Shown in pieces: positions 1-8,740 of a DNA stretch of 64,000 nt. Origin of the DNA: an uncultured Sphingomonas sp. (GTDB lineage: Bacteria > Pseudomonadota > Alphaproteobacteria > Sphingomonadales > Sphingomonadaceae); the NCBI RefSeq assembly GCF_913778135.1, contig NZ_CAJYVU010000175.1:1-64000 (forward strand). Reading direction: 5' to 3'. Within the stretch, counting starts at the first letter, position 1; each line of letters opens with the position of its first letter. The notes below the pieces were generated by a model. That model searched no databases and was not told the DNA's origin. It saw nothing but the letters and a program-made list of their open reading frames with translations. The translations under genes were made by a program, and so were the position numbers.

Positions 1-4
1 CGGC

Positions 5-1843
5 ATGTCGGCAGCGTCCGAACGTGCGCCGACCAAGAAGGCCGCCGCGCGCGACTTCAAGCTGAAGACCGATGCATCGCGCGACGCGTTGCTGACCGAT
101 TTCGGCAAGGAAACGCTCAACGACCGCTACCTGCTGCCGGGTGAGAGCTACCAGGACCTGTTCGCGCGCGTCGCCGCCGCTTATGCCGATGACGAGGCGC
201 ACGCGCAGCGTATTTACGACTACATCTCGCAACTTTGGTTCATGCCCGCGACGCCGGTGTTGTCGAACGGCGGCACCGGTCGCGGCCTGCCGATCTCCTG
301 CTACCTGAACTCGGTGCCCGACAGCCTGAACGGCATCGTTGACACCTGGAACGAGAACGTCTGGCTCGCCAGCCGCGGCGGCGGCATCGGCACCTACTGG
401 GGTAACGTACGCGGCATCGGTGAGCCGGTCGGGCTGAACGGCAAGACCAGCGGCATTATCCCGTTCGTGCGCGTGATGGATTCGCTGACGCTCGCGATCA
501 GCCAGGGCTCGCTCCGCCGTGGGTCGGCCGCCTGCTACCTCGACGTCAGCCATCCCGAGATCGAGGAGTTCCTCGAGATCCGCAAGCCGTCGGGCGACTT
601 CAACCGCAAGGCGCTCAACCTCCACCACGGCGTGCTGATCCCCGACGCCTTCATGGAAGCCGTCCGCGACGGCGCCGAGTGGGAGCTGAAGAGCCCCAAG
701 GACGGCGCGGTGCGCGGCAAGGTCGACGCCCGTGCGCTGTTCCAGAAGCTGGTCGAGACTCGGCTCGCGACCGGTGAGCCGTACATCGTGTTCGCCGACC
801 ACGTGAACTCGAACATGCCCAAGCATCACCGCGAGCTTGGCCTCAAGGTATCGACCTCGAACCTGTGCAGCGAGATCACGCTGCCGACGGGTCGCGATCA
901 CCTGGGTAACGATCGCACCGCGGTGTGCTGCCTGTCCTCATTGAACCTCGAAACGTGGGATCAGTGGAAGGATAACAAGACCTTCGTCGAGGACGTGATG
1001 CGCTTCCTCGACAACGTTTTGCAGGATTACATCGACCGCCACGAACCCGGCATGGAACGCGCCGCCTATTCCGCCGCGCGCGAGCGGTCAGTGGGTCTGG
1101 GCGTCATGGGTTTCCACTCGTTCCTCCAGGCGCGTGGCCTTCCGTTCGAGGGCGCGATGGCGAAGTCGTGGAACCTCAAAATCTTCCGCCACATCCACAC
1201 GCAGGTCAGTCAGGCGTCGATGCAGCTGGCGGTCGAGCGCGGCCCCTGCCCCGACGCCGCCGACGTGGGCGTGATGGAGCGGTTCAGCTGCAAGATGGCG
1301 ATCGCGCCGACCGCGTCGATCTCGATCATCTGCGGCGGCACCAGCGCGTGCATCGAGCCGATCCCGGCGAACATCTACACGCATAAGACTCTGTCGGGCA
1401 GTTTCTCGGTCAAGAACCCGTATCTGAAAAAGCTGCTTGCGGAAAAGTCGAAGGATTCCGAGGCCGTGTGGAGCTCGATCCTCGAACACGGCGGGTCGGT
1501 CCAGCACCTCGACTTCCTGGGTCAGGACGAGAAGGACTGCTACAAGACCAGCTTCGAGATCGATCAGCGCTGGCTGCTCGAGCTCGCCGGCGACCGCACG
1601 CCGTACATCGATCAGGCGCAGTCGCTGAACCTGTTCATCCCGGCCGATGTTGAGAAGTGGGACCTGCTGATGCTGCACTTCCGCGCATGGGAGTTGGGCA
1701 TCAAGTCGCTCTACTATCTGCGTTCCAAGTCGGTGCAGCGCGCGGGCTTCGCCGGGGGCGTCGAGAACGATAACACGATCGAGAAGCCGAAGTACGAATT
1801 CGGCGAGACGACCGATTACGACGAGTGCCTCGCCTGTCAGTAA
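5..1843 (+). CDS. nrdA: Ribonucleoside-diphosphate reductase, alpha (large) subunit; 5' end may lie outside the window
   Basis: This is the catalytic subunit of class I ribonucleotide reductase, which makes deoxyribonucleotides in the cytoplasm with the NrdB radical subunit. Family residues are present: PISCYL (first redox Cys), SNLCSEI (thiyl-radical Cys with Asn and Glu), AVCCLSSLN (second redox Cys) and the C-terminal ECLACQ tail that passes electrons from thioredoxin or glutaredoxin. No ATP-cone is visible in the N-terminal part shown. The first ATG lies 5 bases from the window edge, so its ribosome-binding site cannot be seen and the true start may be upstream. nrdB was not found in the window. 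A strong terminator follows. Function is certain; the start is not. Confidence 0.95.
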   Translation: MSAASERAPTKKAAARDFKLKTDASRDALLTDFGKETLNDRYLLPGESYQDLFARVAAAYADDEAHAQRIYDYISQLWFMPATPVLSNGGTGRGLPISCYLNSVPDSLNGIVDTWNENVWLASRGGGIGTYWGNVRGIGEPVGLNGKTSGIIPFVRVMDSLTLAISQGSLRRGSAACYLDVSHPEIEEFLEIRKPSGDFNRKALNLHHGVLIPDAFMEAVRDGAEWELKSPKDGAVRGKVDARALFQKLVETRLATGEPYIVFADHVNSNMPKHHRELGLKVSTSNLCSEITLPTGRDHLGNDRTAVCCLSSLNLETWDQWKDNKTFVEDVMRFLDNVLQDYIDRHEPGMERAAYSAARERSVGLGVMGFHSFLQARGLPFEGAMAKSWNLKIFRHIHTQVSQASMQLAVERGPCPDAADVGVMERFSCKMAIAPTASISIICGGTSACIEPIPANIYTHKTLSGSFSVKNPYLKKLLAEKSKDSEAVWSSILEHGGSVQHLDFLGQDEKDCYKTSFEIDQRWLLELAGDRTPYIDQAQSLNLFIPADVEKWDLLMLHFRAWELGIKSLYYLRSKSVQRAGFAGGVENDNTIEKPKYEFGETTDYDECLACQ

Positions 1844-1875
1844 GCACGCTGCTCGTTTGAGCGGTTCAAGTGAAG

Positions 1876-1903
1876 AACCCCGGTGCTCGAGCACCGGGGT
1901 TTT
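1876..1903 (+). terminator. Rho-independent terminator of nrdA
   Basis: A perfect 13-bp inverted repeat (AACCCCGGTGCTC / GAGCACCGGGGTT) has no unpaired loop bases and is followed by a short T run. It lies 33 bases past the nrdA stop, ahead of the convergent MFS gene. Confidence 0.85.
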
Positions 1904-1931
1904 CCATGTCACGAAAGCCCAACGGACCGGG

Positions 1932-3461
1932 TCATCCGCCCTGGCGATGCCCGCTCATGTCCGCGCCCGCGTCCTCAGCGAAGCGGCGGTTCCACACCAG
2001 TGCGGCAAACGAGATGCCCGCCACGGTCAGGAAGGCGACGGAGAAGGTGTCGAGCGTCGGCCCGCCCCGACCGGCCGCTACGGTGCCGAGCTCGAGGATC
2101 GTCGCCGCGGTGCAGATGCCGAGCGACAGCGTCAGCTGTTGGAACGTCGCGTAGAAGCTCGTCGCCGCGCTCATCCGCGTGGCATCGACGTCCGCATAGG
2201 CGATCGCATTGTAGCCGGTGAACTGGAACGAGGTGAAGAAGCCCGACAGCCCCAGCATCGCGACGATCACGGCGATCGGCCAGTCGGGGCGGAAGAAGGC
2301 GCAGATCGCGTAGCCGAGACTGCTCGCGATCCCCGATACGATCAGACTGTCGCGAAAACCCCAGCGCCGAAGCACGCGCGGCGCCAGCGCCTTCATCGCC
2401 AGCGCACCGATTGCCCCCGCCATCGTGATCAACCCAGTCTTCGCCGCCGACAGGCCGAAGCCGAGCTGGAACATGAGCGGCAGCAGGAACGGCTGCGCGC
2501 CCTGCGTAATCCGCGTCAGCGAGCCCGCGATCACCGACAGGCGGAACGTCGGCACGCGCATCAGCGTCGGGTCGAGGATCGGGTCGGCGACACGCTTGGC
2601 GTGGCGGACGTAGCCCGCCCCAAGCAGAACGCCCGCAACCAGCAGCGCGACCGCGACCCTGCCCGTCCCCGGCCGGCTCGACAATTCGAACCCGAACAGC
2701 AGGCAGCCGAGCGCCACCCCCGACAGCACGAAGCCCAATCGGTCGAACCGAATGCGCGCGTCGCCGCGCACGTCAGGCACCAGCAGCCATGCCCCCACCA
2801 CACCCAGAATGCCGATCGGCAGATTGAGGTAGAAGATCCAGCGCCAGTCGAGCGTGGTGACGATCAATCCGCCGAGTGGCGGACCCAGGATCGGTCCCGC
2901 GAGCGCGGGCATGACCAGCCACGACAGCGCCTGCACCATGTCTTCCTTGGCAACGCTGCGCAGCAGCACCAGCCGCCCGACCGGGACCATCATCGCGCCG
3001 CCGATCCCCTGCACGAACCGAGCGGCGACCAGCGTCGCGAGGCTGTCGGCCTGCGCGCACGCGATCGATCCGATCAAGAACACGCCAATTGCGCCGCAGA
3101 AGATCGTACGAGAGCCGAACCGGTCGGCGAGCGTACCGCTTGCCGGAATGAACAAGGCCAGCGCCAGCAGGTAACTGGTGAGCGCCAAGCTGAGGCTGGT
3201 GGCGGGGGTGCCGAGATCGCGCGCCATCGTCGGCAGCGCCACGGTCAGCACCGTGCCGTCGAGTTGCTGCATGAACAGTGCGGAGGCGACCACCAGCGCG
3301 GTGACGCGGTAACCTCGCGCCGGCGCTGGTGCGCTCGCCGATGTCTGCCCGGAGGACGCGGCTGGCATGGCTGAAGGCGCGGTGATCGCCTCGACGCCGG
3401 GCGCCAGACCGTCGCCCACGTCCGCGCTCATCGACGCCAGATTACGCCGTCGCCATCGCAT
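1932..3461 (-). CDS. MFS transporter, DHA2 (EmrB/QacA-like) drug exporter
   Basis: This is an inner-membrane major facilitator protein of about 509 residues, the size of the 14-helix DHA2 family, and probably exports drugs or toxic compounds by proton antiport. Helix 1 carries LDGTVLTVALPTMARDLG, close to the DHA2 signature. The loop LADRFGSR is the motif-A region, and RFVQGIGGAMMVPVGR matches the family motif after it. The first about 50 residues are Ala/Pro/Ser-rich and look like a cytoplasmic tail. ATG at 3461 and an in-frame ATG at 3431 are both possible, and neither has a convincing ribosome-binding site. It is convergent with nrdA. The substrate cannot be told from sequence. Confidence 0.85.
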   Translation of the reverse strand: MRWRRRNLASMSADVGDGLAPGVEAITAPSAMPAASSGQTSASAPAPARGYRVTALVVASALFMQQLDGTVLTVALPTMARDLGTPATSLSLALTSYLLALALFIPASGTLADRFGSRTIFCGAIGVFLIGSIACAQADSLATLVAARFVQGIGGAMMVPVGRLVLLRSVAKEDMVQALSWLVMPALAGPILGPPLGGLIVTTLDWRWIFYLNLPIGILGVVGAWLLVPDVRGDARIRFDRLGFVLSGVALGCLLFGFELSSRPGTGRVAVALLVAGVLLGAGYVRHAKRVADPILDPTLMRVPTFRLSVIAGSLTRITQGAQPFLLPLMFQLGFGLSAAKTGLITMAGAIGALAMKALAPRVLRRWGFRDSLIVSGIASSLGYAICAFFRPDWPIAVIVAMLGLSGFFTSFQFTGYNAIAYADVDATRMSAATSFYATFQQLTLSLGICTAATILELGTVAAGRGGPTLDTFSVAFLTVAGISFAALVWNRRFAEDAGADMSGHRQGG

Positions 3462-3733
3462 ACACCGTCTACCTACTCGATTTCACAGCCCCGACTGAAC
3501 GCGGGCACGTCCATGCGAAACACTTCTCGCCACCGATCGATGCCATTAGCGCCGACAACCAGTCTGGCATGTGCAACGCCAGACACGATCGACACCGGCG
3601 GCTGCAACCCGCGCTGGTCGTACCCGACGGTAGGTTTCCGATGGCGCCTTCGCTCGTGCGATGCGGCGAACGCTGATACCCTCTTGGGCGGCGTCAGGTT
3701 TCGCCTGCAACCAAACGCGGACGCCCGACGCGC

Positions 3734-4462
3734 CTAGCCTTCTACCTCGCCCATCCGCTCGATCAGGACCAGCACGTCGTCGATCAGCGCCTGCATCGCG
3801 ACCTTCGCGCGTGCCGGATCGCGGGCCAGGATCGCCTCGCACACCACGGCGTGGTCGTTGATGCTGGCGGTGCGACCCGCGATCCGATTGGTCACGCGGA
3901 TCGATACCCTGAGCGCGGTTGCCACCATGTCGCGGAACTGGACAAAGAAGGGATTGTTCGTCGCGCGCAGGATGGCGACATGAAACGCCAGATCGGCATC
4001 GAGCGAATCGTCCTCGCCGCGATCGGCCGCCTTCATCCGCTCCAGTCCCTGAACGATCGCCGCGCGCTGCTCGTCATCGGCGCGCTGTGCCGCCAGCGCC
4101 GCTGCCTGCGGCTCTACCCCCATGCGCAACTCGTTGAAGCGGCGCAGCAGTTCGATCGACGGACGTCGTTCGAGCAGCCAGCGCAGCACGTCGGCGTCGA
4201 ACAGGTTCCATGCTTCCGCCGGCATCACGAACGTGCCCTGCTTTGGCCGCGCGCCAAGCAGCCCCTTCGCGCCCAGCATCTTCACCGCCTCGCGCGTGAC
4301 GGAGCGGCTGACGCCGTGCTGCCGCACCAGCTCATTCTCGGTTGGAAAGGGCTTGTCGCTATACTCGCCCACCACGATAGCGCGGCCGAGCAGTTCCTGC
4401 AGGCCGAAGGTCAGGTTGCGGCCGAGATTCTGCCGCACGGGCGATTCTGATTCGATGTCCAC
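3734..4462 (-). CDS. GntR-family transcriptional regulator with FCD ligand domain
   Basis: This is a DNA-binding regulator of about 242 residues. The N-terminal winged helix (about residues 15-85) includes FPTENELVRQHGVSRSVTREAVKMLGAKGLL and the wing RPKQGTFV. The C-terminal FCD all-helical effector domain (about 100-235) includes FHVAILRATNNPFF and a late His in INDHAVVCEAI, typical metal or ligand positions. It is divergent from the symporter-dgoK-dgoA operon, and regulators in this position usually respond to a pathway intermediate, here plausibly galactonate or KDGal (inference by analogy with DgoR). The start is a GTG preceded closely by AGGGG. The five TATGAT patches in the locus are candidate targets. 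Confidence 0.88.
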   Translation of the reverse strand: MDIESESPVRQNLGRNLTFGLQELLGRAIVVGEYSDKPFPTENELVRQHGVSRSVTREAVKMLGAKGLLGARPKQGTFVMPAEAWNLFDADVLRWLLERRPSIELLRRFNELRMGVEPQAAALAAQRADDEQRAAIVQGLERMKAADRGEDDSLDADLAFHVAILRATNNPFFVQFRDMVATALRVSIRVTNRIAGRTASINDHAVVCEAILARDPARAKVAMQALIDDVLVLIERMGEVEG

Positions 4463-4528
4463 GTCCCCTCACTCTATCAACCTTGCTCGTCACGCCAGCA
4501 ACTAAATCACAGTCGACATGTCGCATCT

Positions 4529-4534
4529 ATCATA
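4529..4534 (-). promoter_or_regulatory. TATGAT motif between gntR and the symporter operon
   Basis: TATGAT reads on the minus strand inside an AT-rich patch of an otherwise GC-rich divergent intergenic region. The core extends to the odd palindrome TAT-G-ATA. The same hexamer is found in four more intergenic regions of the locus. It could be a regulator site or a -10 element for gntR, whose start lies about 67 bases away. Confidence 0.4.
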
Positions 4535-4580
4535 TAAAAGGAGCGTGAACGCATAAGCGTGCACGAAGGGGAGAGCGCAG

Positions 4581-6170
4581 GTGCAGTTGGCGATGATCGA
4601 CGTACTGGTAGTGGTCGCCTACGCGATCGGCATCTTCGCGCTGGCGCAATGGGTCAGCCGTGACAAGGCCGGCGCCGGGCCTAAGAACACCACCGATTAC
4701 TTTCTCGCGTCCAAGAACCTGCCGTGGTGGGCGATAGGTGCCAGCCTGATCGCGGCCAACATCTCTGCCGAACAGATCGTCGGCATGTCCGGATCGGGCT
4801 ACGCCATCGGTCTTGCGATCGCGTCGTACGAATGGATGGCGGCGCTGACGCTGCTGATCGTCGGCAAGTATTTCCTGCCGATCTTCCTCCGCAACGAGAT
4901 CTACACGATGCCGCAGTTCCTGGAGCGGCGGTACGGTCCGTCGATCCGGACACTGATGGCCTTCTTCTGGCTGGCACTCTACGTCTTCGTCAACCTGACC
5001 AGCATCATCTGGCTCGGCTCGATCGCGGTCACCAAGGTCGCGGGCGTCAACCAGGACCTGGCGCTCGTTGTGCTGGGCGTGTTCGCGCTGCTTTACCAGT
5101 TGAAGGGCGGGTTGAAGGCGGTCGCGCTGACCGACATCGTGCAGGTGACGCTGCTGGTGCTCGGCGGCCTCATCATCGCCTATCTGACACTCGGCGAACT
5201 GGGACAGGGCAGCGGCGTCGTCGCAGGCTTCTCGCGCCTGACCCGCGAAATACCCGATCACTTCGACATGATCCTCGACAAGGGCAATCCGCACTACATG
5301 GACCTGCCCGGCCTGTCGGTGCTGATCGGCGGCATGTGGATCGCCAACTTGAGCTATTGGGGGTTCAACCAGTACATCATCCAGCGCGCGCTCGCCGCCA
5401 AGTCGATCGATGAGGCGCGCAAGGGTGTGCTGTTCGCCGCGTTCCTTAAACTGTTGATGCCGATCGTCATCGTGCTGCCGGGGATTGCGGCGGTGATCCT
5501 GGCGCCCGACCTGCCCAAGCCCGACGAAGCCTATCCGACGATGATGCGGCTGCTGCCCAGTGGTCTGCTCGGCCTCGTCTTCGCGGCGCTGGTGGCGGCG
5601 ATCATCGCGTCGACCGCGTCCAAGATCAACTCGATCGCGACGATCTTCACGCTCGATGTCTGGGCGAAGTTCAAGCGCAAGCCATCGACGGTCGAGAATG
5701 ATGTCGCCGATGATCGCCGCCTCGTGCTGGTCGGTCGCATCGCCGCGTCGGTGGCGATCGTGCTCGCGATCCTGACCGCGCGCCCGCTGGTCGGATCGTC
5801 GGAGCAGGCGTTCCAGTTCATCCAGGAGTTCACCGGCTTCTTCACGCCGGGCATCACCGTCATCTTCCTACTCGGTCTGTTCTGGAAACGCGCCAACGAG
5901 GCGGGCGCGATCACCGCCGCGATCGCCTCTGTGCTGCTGTCGTGGGGGATGAAGGTCTGGACGCCCGGCCTTCCGTTCATGGACCGCATGGGTGTCGTCT
6001 TCCTCGCGGCGCTCGCGCTCGCCGTCGTCGTCTCGCTGCTGACACCCAGTCGCGGCGACCGTGACACCATCGACACCCACGATGTCGGCTATCGCACCAC
6101 GACGAGCTTCAACGTCGGCGCGCTTGCCGTCGTCCTGATCCTCATCGTCCTGTACGCGACCTTCTGGTGA
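4581..6170 (+). CDS. Sodium/solute symporter (SSS/SGLT family), probable sugar importer
   Basis: This inner-membrane Na+-coupled transporter of about 529 residues has roughly 14 hydrophobic segments. The N-terminal region has TTDYFLASKNLPWWAIGAS followed by ISAEQIVGMSGSGYAIG, characteristic of SGLT-type sugar symporters. A later SKINSIATIFTLDVW segment is also family-typical. The GTG start at 4581 is preceded by AAGGGGAG at good spacing; an in-frame ATG lies four codons later. Its stop overlaps the GTG start of dgoK (GTGA), so it is the first gene of a coupled operon of transporter, KDGal kinase, KDPGal aldolase and GH43. The likely cargo is galactose or a galactose-containing sugar, inferred from context only. 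Confidence 0.88.
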   Translation: MQLAMIDVLVVVAYAIGIFALAQWVSRDKAGAGPKNTTDYFLASKNLPWWAIGASLIAANISAEQIVGMSGSGYAIGLAIASYEWMAALTLLIVGKYFLPIFLRNEIYTMPQFLERRYGPSIRTLMAFFWLALYVFVNLTSIIWLGSIAVTKVAGVNQDLALVVLGVFALLYQLKGGLKAVALTDIVQVTLLVLGGLIIAYLTLGELGQGSGVVAGFSRLTREIPDHFDMILDKGNPHYMDLPGLSVLIGGMWIANLSYWGFNQYIIQRALAAKSIDEARKGVLFAAFLKLLMPIVIVLPGIAAVILAPDLPKPDEAYPTMMRLLPSGLLGLVFAALVAAIIASTASKINSIATIFTLDVWAKFKRKPSTVENDVADDRRLVLVGRIAASVAIVLAILTARPLVGSSEQAFQFIQEFTGFFTPGITVIFLLGLFWKRANEAGAITAAIASVLLSWGMKVWTPGLPFMDRMGVVFLAALALAVVVSLLTPSRGDRDTIDTHDVGYRTTTSFNVGALAVVLILIVLYATFW

Positions 6171-7036
6171 GCGCGAACAGCTTCATCGCGATCGATTGGG
6201 GCACGACCAACCGGCGTGCCTATCTGATCGAGGACGGCGTCGTCACCCGCACCGAGCGCGACGGCCTCGGCATCCGCGCGGTCTCGGACGGCAATTTCGC
6301 TGCCGCTACCCGCGCGCTCAAGCAGCAGATGGGCGACCACCCGATGCTGCTCGCCGGGATGATCGGGTCGAACCGCGGCTGGGTCGATGCGGGCTATGTC
6401 GCCTGCCCTGCCACGCTCGACACGCTTGCCGCAGCAACGCGGCGGGTAGAAGACGATGTCTTCATCGTGCCCGGCGTCAGCATCGTCGATGGTGCCCGCG
6501 CGGACGTGATGCGCGGCGAGGAGGTTCAGCTGCTCGGCGCGGTTGAGGGCGGGCTCGTGCCCGGCGACGCGCTGCTGTGCCAGCCCGGAACGCATTGCAA
6601 ATGGGCGCGCATGCGTGAGGGCGCGCTGGTCGATTTCGCCACCGCGATGACCGGCGAAGCCTTTGCGCTGCTGCGCGATCACGCGCTGATTGGCGCGGCG
6701 ATGACGGACGCGGTCGGCGAAGGACAAGCATTCCGCGACGGTGTCGCGCGCGCGGGCGATCACGATCTGCTCGCGGCCTTGTTCGGTGTACGCCCGGCAA
6801 GCCTGCTCGGCCTGCGCGACGACGCCGATGCGGCGTCCTACGTCAGCGGGCTGCTGATCGGCAGCGATGTGCGCGCGCAGGTGTCCGCGGGCGACCGGGT
6901 CCACGTGCTTGCCGACCCCGTGCTCGGCGCGCTCTACGCCGCGGCGATCGAGCAGGTCGGCGCGCGCAGTGTCGCGGTCGACAGCCACTCGGCCTTCGTG
7001 TCGGGGATTACCCACATCTGGGAACTCATGTCATGA
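6167..7036 (+). CDS. dgoK: 2-dehydro-3-deoxygalactonokinase
   Basis: The enzyme phosphorylates 2-keto-3-deoxygalactonate (KDGal) to 2-keto-3-deoxy-6-phosphogalactonate in the De Ley-Doudoroff pathway. The protein is 289 residues, the normal family length, and opens with the sugar-kinase phosphate loop IDWGTTNRRAYL. It also has MLLAGMIGSNRGW, a conserved DgoK stretch, and PGTHCKW in the middle. The GTG start overlaps the symporter stop and its own stop overlaps the dgoA ATG, so translation is coupled on both sides. Confidence 0.93.
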   Translation: MSANSFIAIDWGTTNRRAYLIEDGVVTRTERDGLGIRAVSDGNFAAATRALKQQMGDHPMLLAGMIGSNRGWVDAGYVACPATLDTLAAATRRVEDDVFIVPGVSIVDGARADVMRGEEVQLLGAVEGGLVPGDALLCQPGTHCKWARMREGALVDFATAMTGEAFALLRDHALIGAAMTDAVGEGQAFRDGVARAGDHDLLAALFGVRPASLLGLRDDADAASYVSGLLIGSDVRAQVSAGDRVHVLADPVLGALYAAAIEQVGARSVAVDSHSAFVSGITHIWELMS

Positions 7037-7659
7037 TCGATTTCACGCAGGCGTTCGCCGCCTTGCCGCTCGTCGCCATCCTGCGCGGTGTCACCCCCGA
7101 CACGGTTGAGGGCGTCGGCGAGGAACTGCTCGCCGCCGGCTTTACGCTGATCGAGGTGCCGCTCAACTCGCCCGATCCGTTCACCAGCATCGAGCGACTG
7201 GCGCGTCGCTTCGGCGACCATGCGCTGTTCGGCGCCGGCACGGTGCTGAGCGTCGCCGACGTGGCACGCGTGCAGGACGCCGGCGGACGCATGGTCATCT
7301 CGCCCAACACCAACCTGTCGGTGATCGCCGCCACCGCGGCGGGCGGCATGGCGTCGCTGCCGGGCTATTTCAGTCCGTCGGAGGCGTTCGCCGCGCTCGA
7401 CGCGGGCGCGACCGCGCTGAAGCTGTTCCCGGCCGAGGCGGCGAGCCCGGCGGTGCTGAAGGCGCAGCGCGCGGTGCTGCCGAAACACGTGCCGGTGCTG
7501 ACGGTCGGCGGAATCACGCCCGACAACATGACGCCGTGGCGCGAGGCGGGGGCGGACGGTTTCGGGCTCGGCTCCGCGCTCTACCGTGTCGGATCGACTT
7601 CGGCACAGGTACGTGCCGCCGCCGATGCCTTTGTGGCCGGCTGGAGCGCGTCGGCATGA
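7033..7659 (+). CDS. dgoA: 2-dehydro-3-deoxy-6-phosphogalactonate aldolase
   Basis: This class I aldolase of the KDPG/KHG family (208 residues) splits KDPGal into pyruvate and glyceraldehyde 3-phosphate, the last step of the pathway. Family positions are visible: TLIEVPLNS carries the catalytic Glu, and TALKLFPAEAA carries the Schiff-base Lys. GAGTVLSV and VGGITPDNM are phosphate-binding loops. It sits directly after dgoK with an ATGA overlap and overlaps the following GH43 start in the same way. The DgoA call rather than KDPG aldolase rests on the partner kinase DgoK. Confidence 0.93.
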   Translation: MIDFTQAFAALPLVAILRGVTPDTVEGVGEELLAAGFTLIEVPLNSPDPFTSIERLARRFGDHALFGAGTVLSVADVARVQDAGGRMVISPNTNLSVIAATAAGGMASLPGYFSPSEAFAALDAGATALKLFPAEAASPAVLKAQRAVLPKHVPVLTVGGITPDNMTPWREAGADGFGLGSALYRVGSTSAQVRAAADAFVAGWSASA

Positions 7660-8648
7660 AGAAGACCCTTGCCGCGCTGGCGTTTACTATTGCCGCACCG
7701 CTCGTCGCGACACCGTCGCCGATGCTGGTCAACCCGCTGCTGCCGTCCGGCCCCGATCCGTCGATCGTGCGGGTAGGCGGCACCTATTATTACATGGCGA
7801 CGCTCAGGAACCGGCTCGCGATCCGCGCTACGACCGACATGGCCAAGCTCGCCGACGCACCAGAGCATATCGTGTGGACCCCGCCCGCGAGCGGGCCGAA
7901 CGCGCAGTCGATCTGGGCGCCCGAGCTGCACCGCATCGATGGCAAATGGTTCATCTATTATACCGCGGCGGCGAGCGGTCACGACGATGACGACCACCGC
8001 GGCATCTTCGTACTGGAGAACGCCTCGCGCGATCCGTTGCAGGGCACCTGGATCGACCGCGGCCGCGTCAACACACGGTTGTCCGGGATCGACGGCACCA
8101 CCTTCGCGACCGGCGGCAAGCGCTACTTCGCTTACTCGCCCTATGTCGGGCCAGACAGCGTGCTGGCGATCGCGCGCATGACCAATCCCTGGACGCTGGC
8201 GGGCGAAGAGACGGTGATCGCGCGCCCCGACCAGACATGGGAGCGGCAGGGCGGCCGGCAGATTCTGGAAGGTCCGGCGTTCCTCAAGGGACCGAAGGGC
8301 GACCTCTTCCTCAGCTATTCAGGCAGCGCATGCTGGTCGGACGATTACGCGATCGGCCTGCTCCATGCCGCTCCCGGCAGCGATCCGCTGAATGCAGCCA
8401 GCTGGCACAAGCAGCCGACACCCGTTGTGGCGAAGAACCCGGCCGGCGGCGTCTTCGCGCCCGGGCACAATGCCTTTTTTGCGGCCGGCGGTCAGACGTG
8501 GATCGTCTATCACGCCAACCCGCGCGCCGGCATGAAGTGCACGCCCGCGCGCGCGCCGCACGTGCAACGCGTCACCTGGTCGAAGGACGGGCAACCGGTC
8601 TTCGCACTGCCGGTCAGCGGCCCCCAACCGGCACCGCCCACCCGCTGA
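7656..8648 (+). CDS. Glycoside hydrolase family 43, probable alpha-L-arabinofuranosidase/arabinanase
   Basis: This exported five-bladed beta-propeller hydrolase has 330 residues. A signal peptide (about residues 1-19) is followed by the three GH43 catalytic motifs: the general base Asp in GPDPSIV (about D34), the pKa-modulating Asp in IDGTTF, and the acid Glu in LEGPAF. SIWAPELH is also typical. The ATG at 7656 overlaps the dgoA stop (ATGA), which fixes the start; an upstream in-frame region lies inside dgoA. The pattern resembles arabinofuranosidase subfamilies of GH43, but subfamily and linkage cannot be settled by eye. It is the last gene of the operon and is followed by a terminator. Confidence 0.88.
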   Translation: MKKTLAALAFTIAAPLVATPSPMLVNPLLPSGPDPSIVRVGGTYYYMATLRNRLAIRATTDMAKLADAPEHIVWTPPASGPNAQSIWAPELHRIDGKWFIYYTAAASGHDDDDHRGIFVLENASRDPLQGTWIDRGRVNTRLSGIDGTTFATGGKRYFAYSPYVGPDSVLAIARMTNPWTLAGEETVIARPDQTWERQGGRQILEGPAFLKGPKGDLFLSYSGSACWSDDYAIGLLHAAPGSDPLNAASWHKQPTPVVAKNPAGGVFAPGHNAFFAAGGQTWIVYHANPRAGMKCTPARAPHVQRVTWSKDGQPVFALPVSGPQPAPPTR

Positions 8649-8702
8649 CAAAATGGGAGCGAACGCAGCGCGCCCGCTCCCGATCAAACCTTGGCCATTA
8701 CC

Positions 8703-8736
8703 GCCGGGCAGCGTCGTCGAACGCTGCCCGGCTTTT
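8703..8736 (+). terminator. Rho-independent terminator after the symporter-dgoKA-GH43 operon
   Basis: A 12-bp perfect stem (GCCGGGCAGCGT / ACGCTGCCCGGC) with a 6-base loop is followed by TTTT. It separates the plus-strand operon from the convergent minus-strand operon that ends at 8741. Confidence 0.9.
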
Positions 8737-8740
8737 CGTA

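Noticed and set aside
1857-3374. 505-residue open frame on the plus strand opposite the MFS exporter
   Set aside because: Arg/Gln/His-rich composition typical of antisense frames in GC-rich DNA; no family likeness and no ribosome-binding site.
3462-3733. Short open frames in the gap between the MFS and gntR genes
   Set aside because: No ribosome-binding site, no recognisable protein pattern; the gap appears non-coding with no clear signal.
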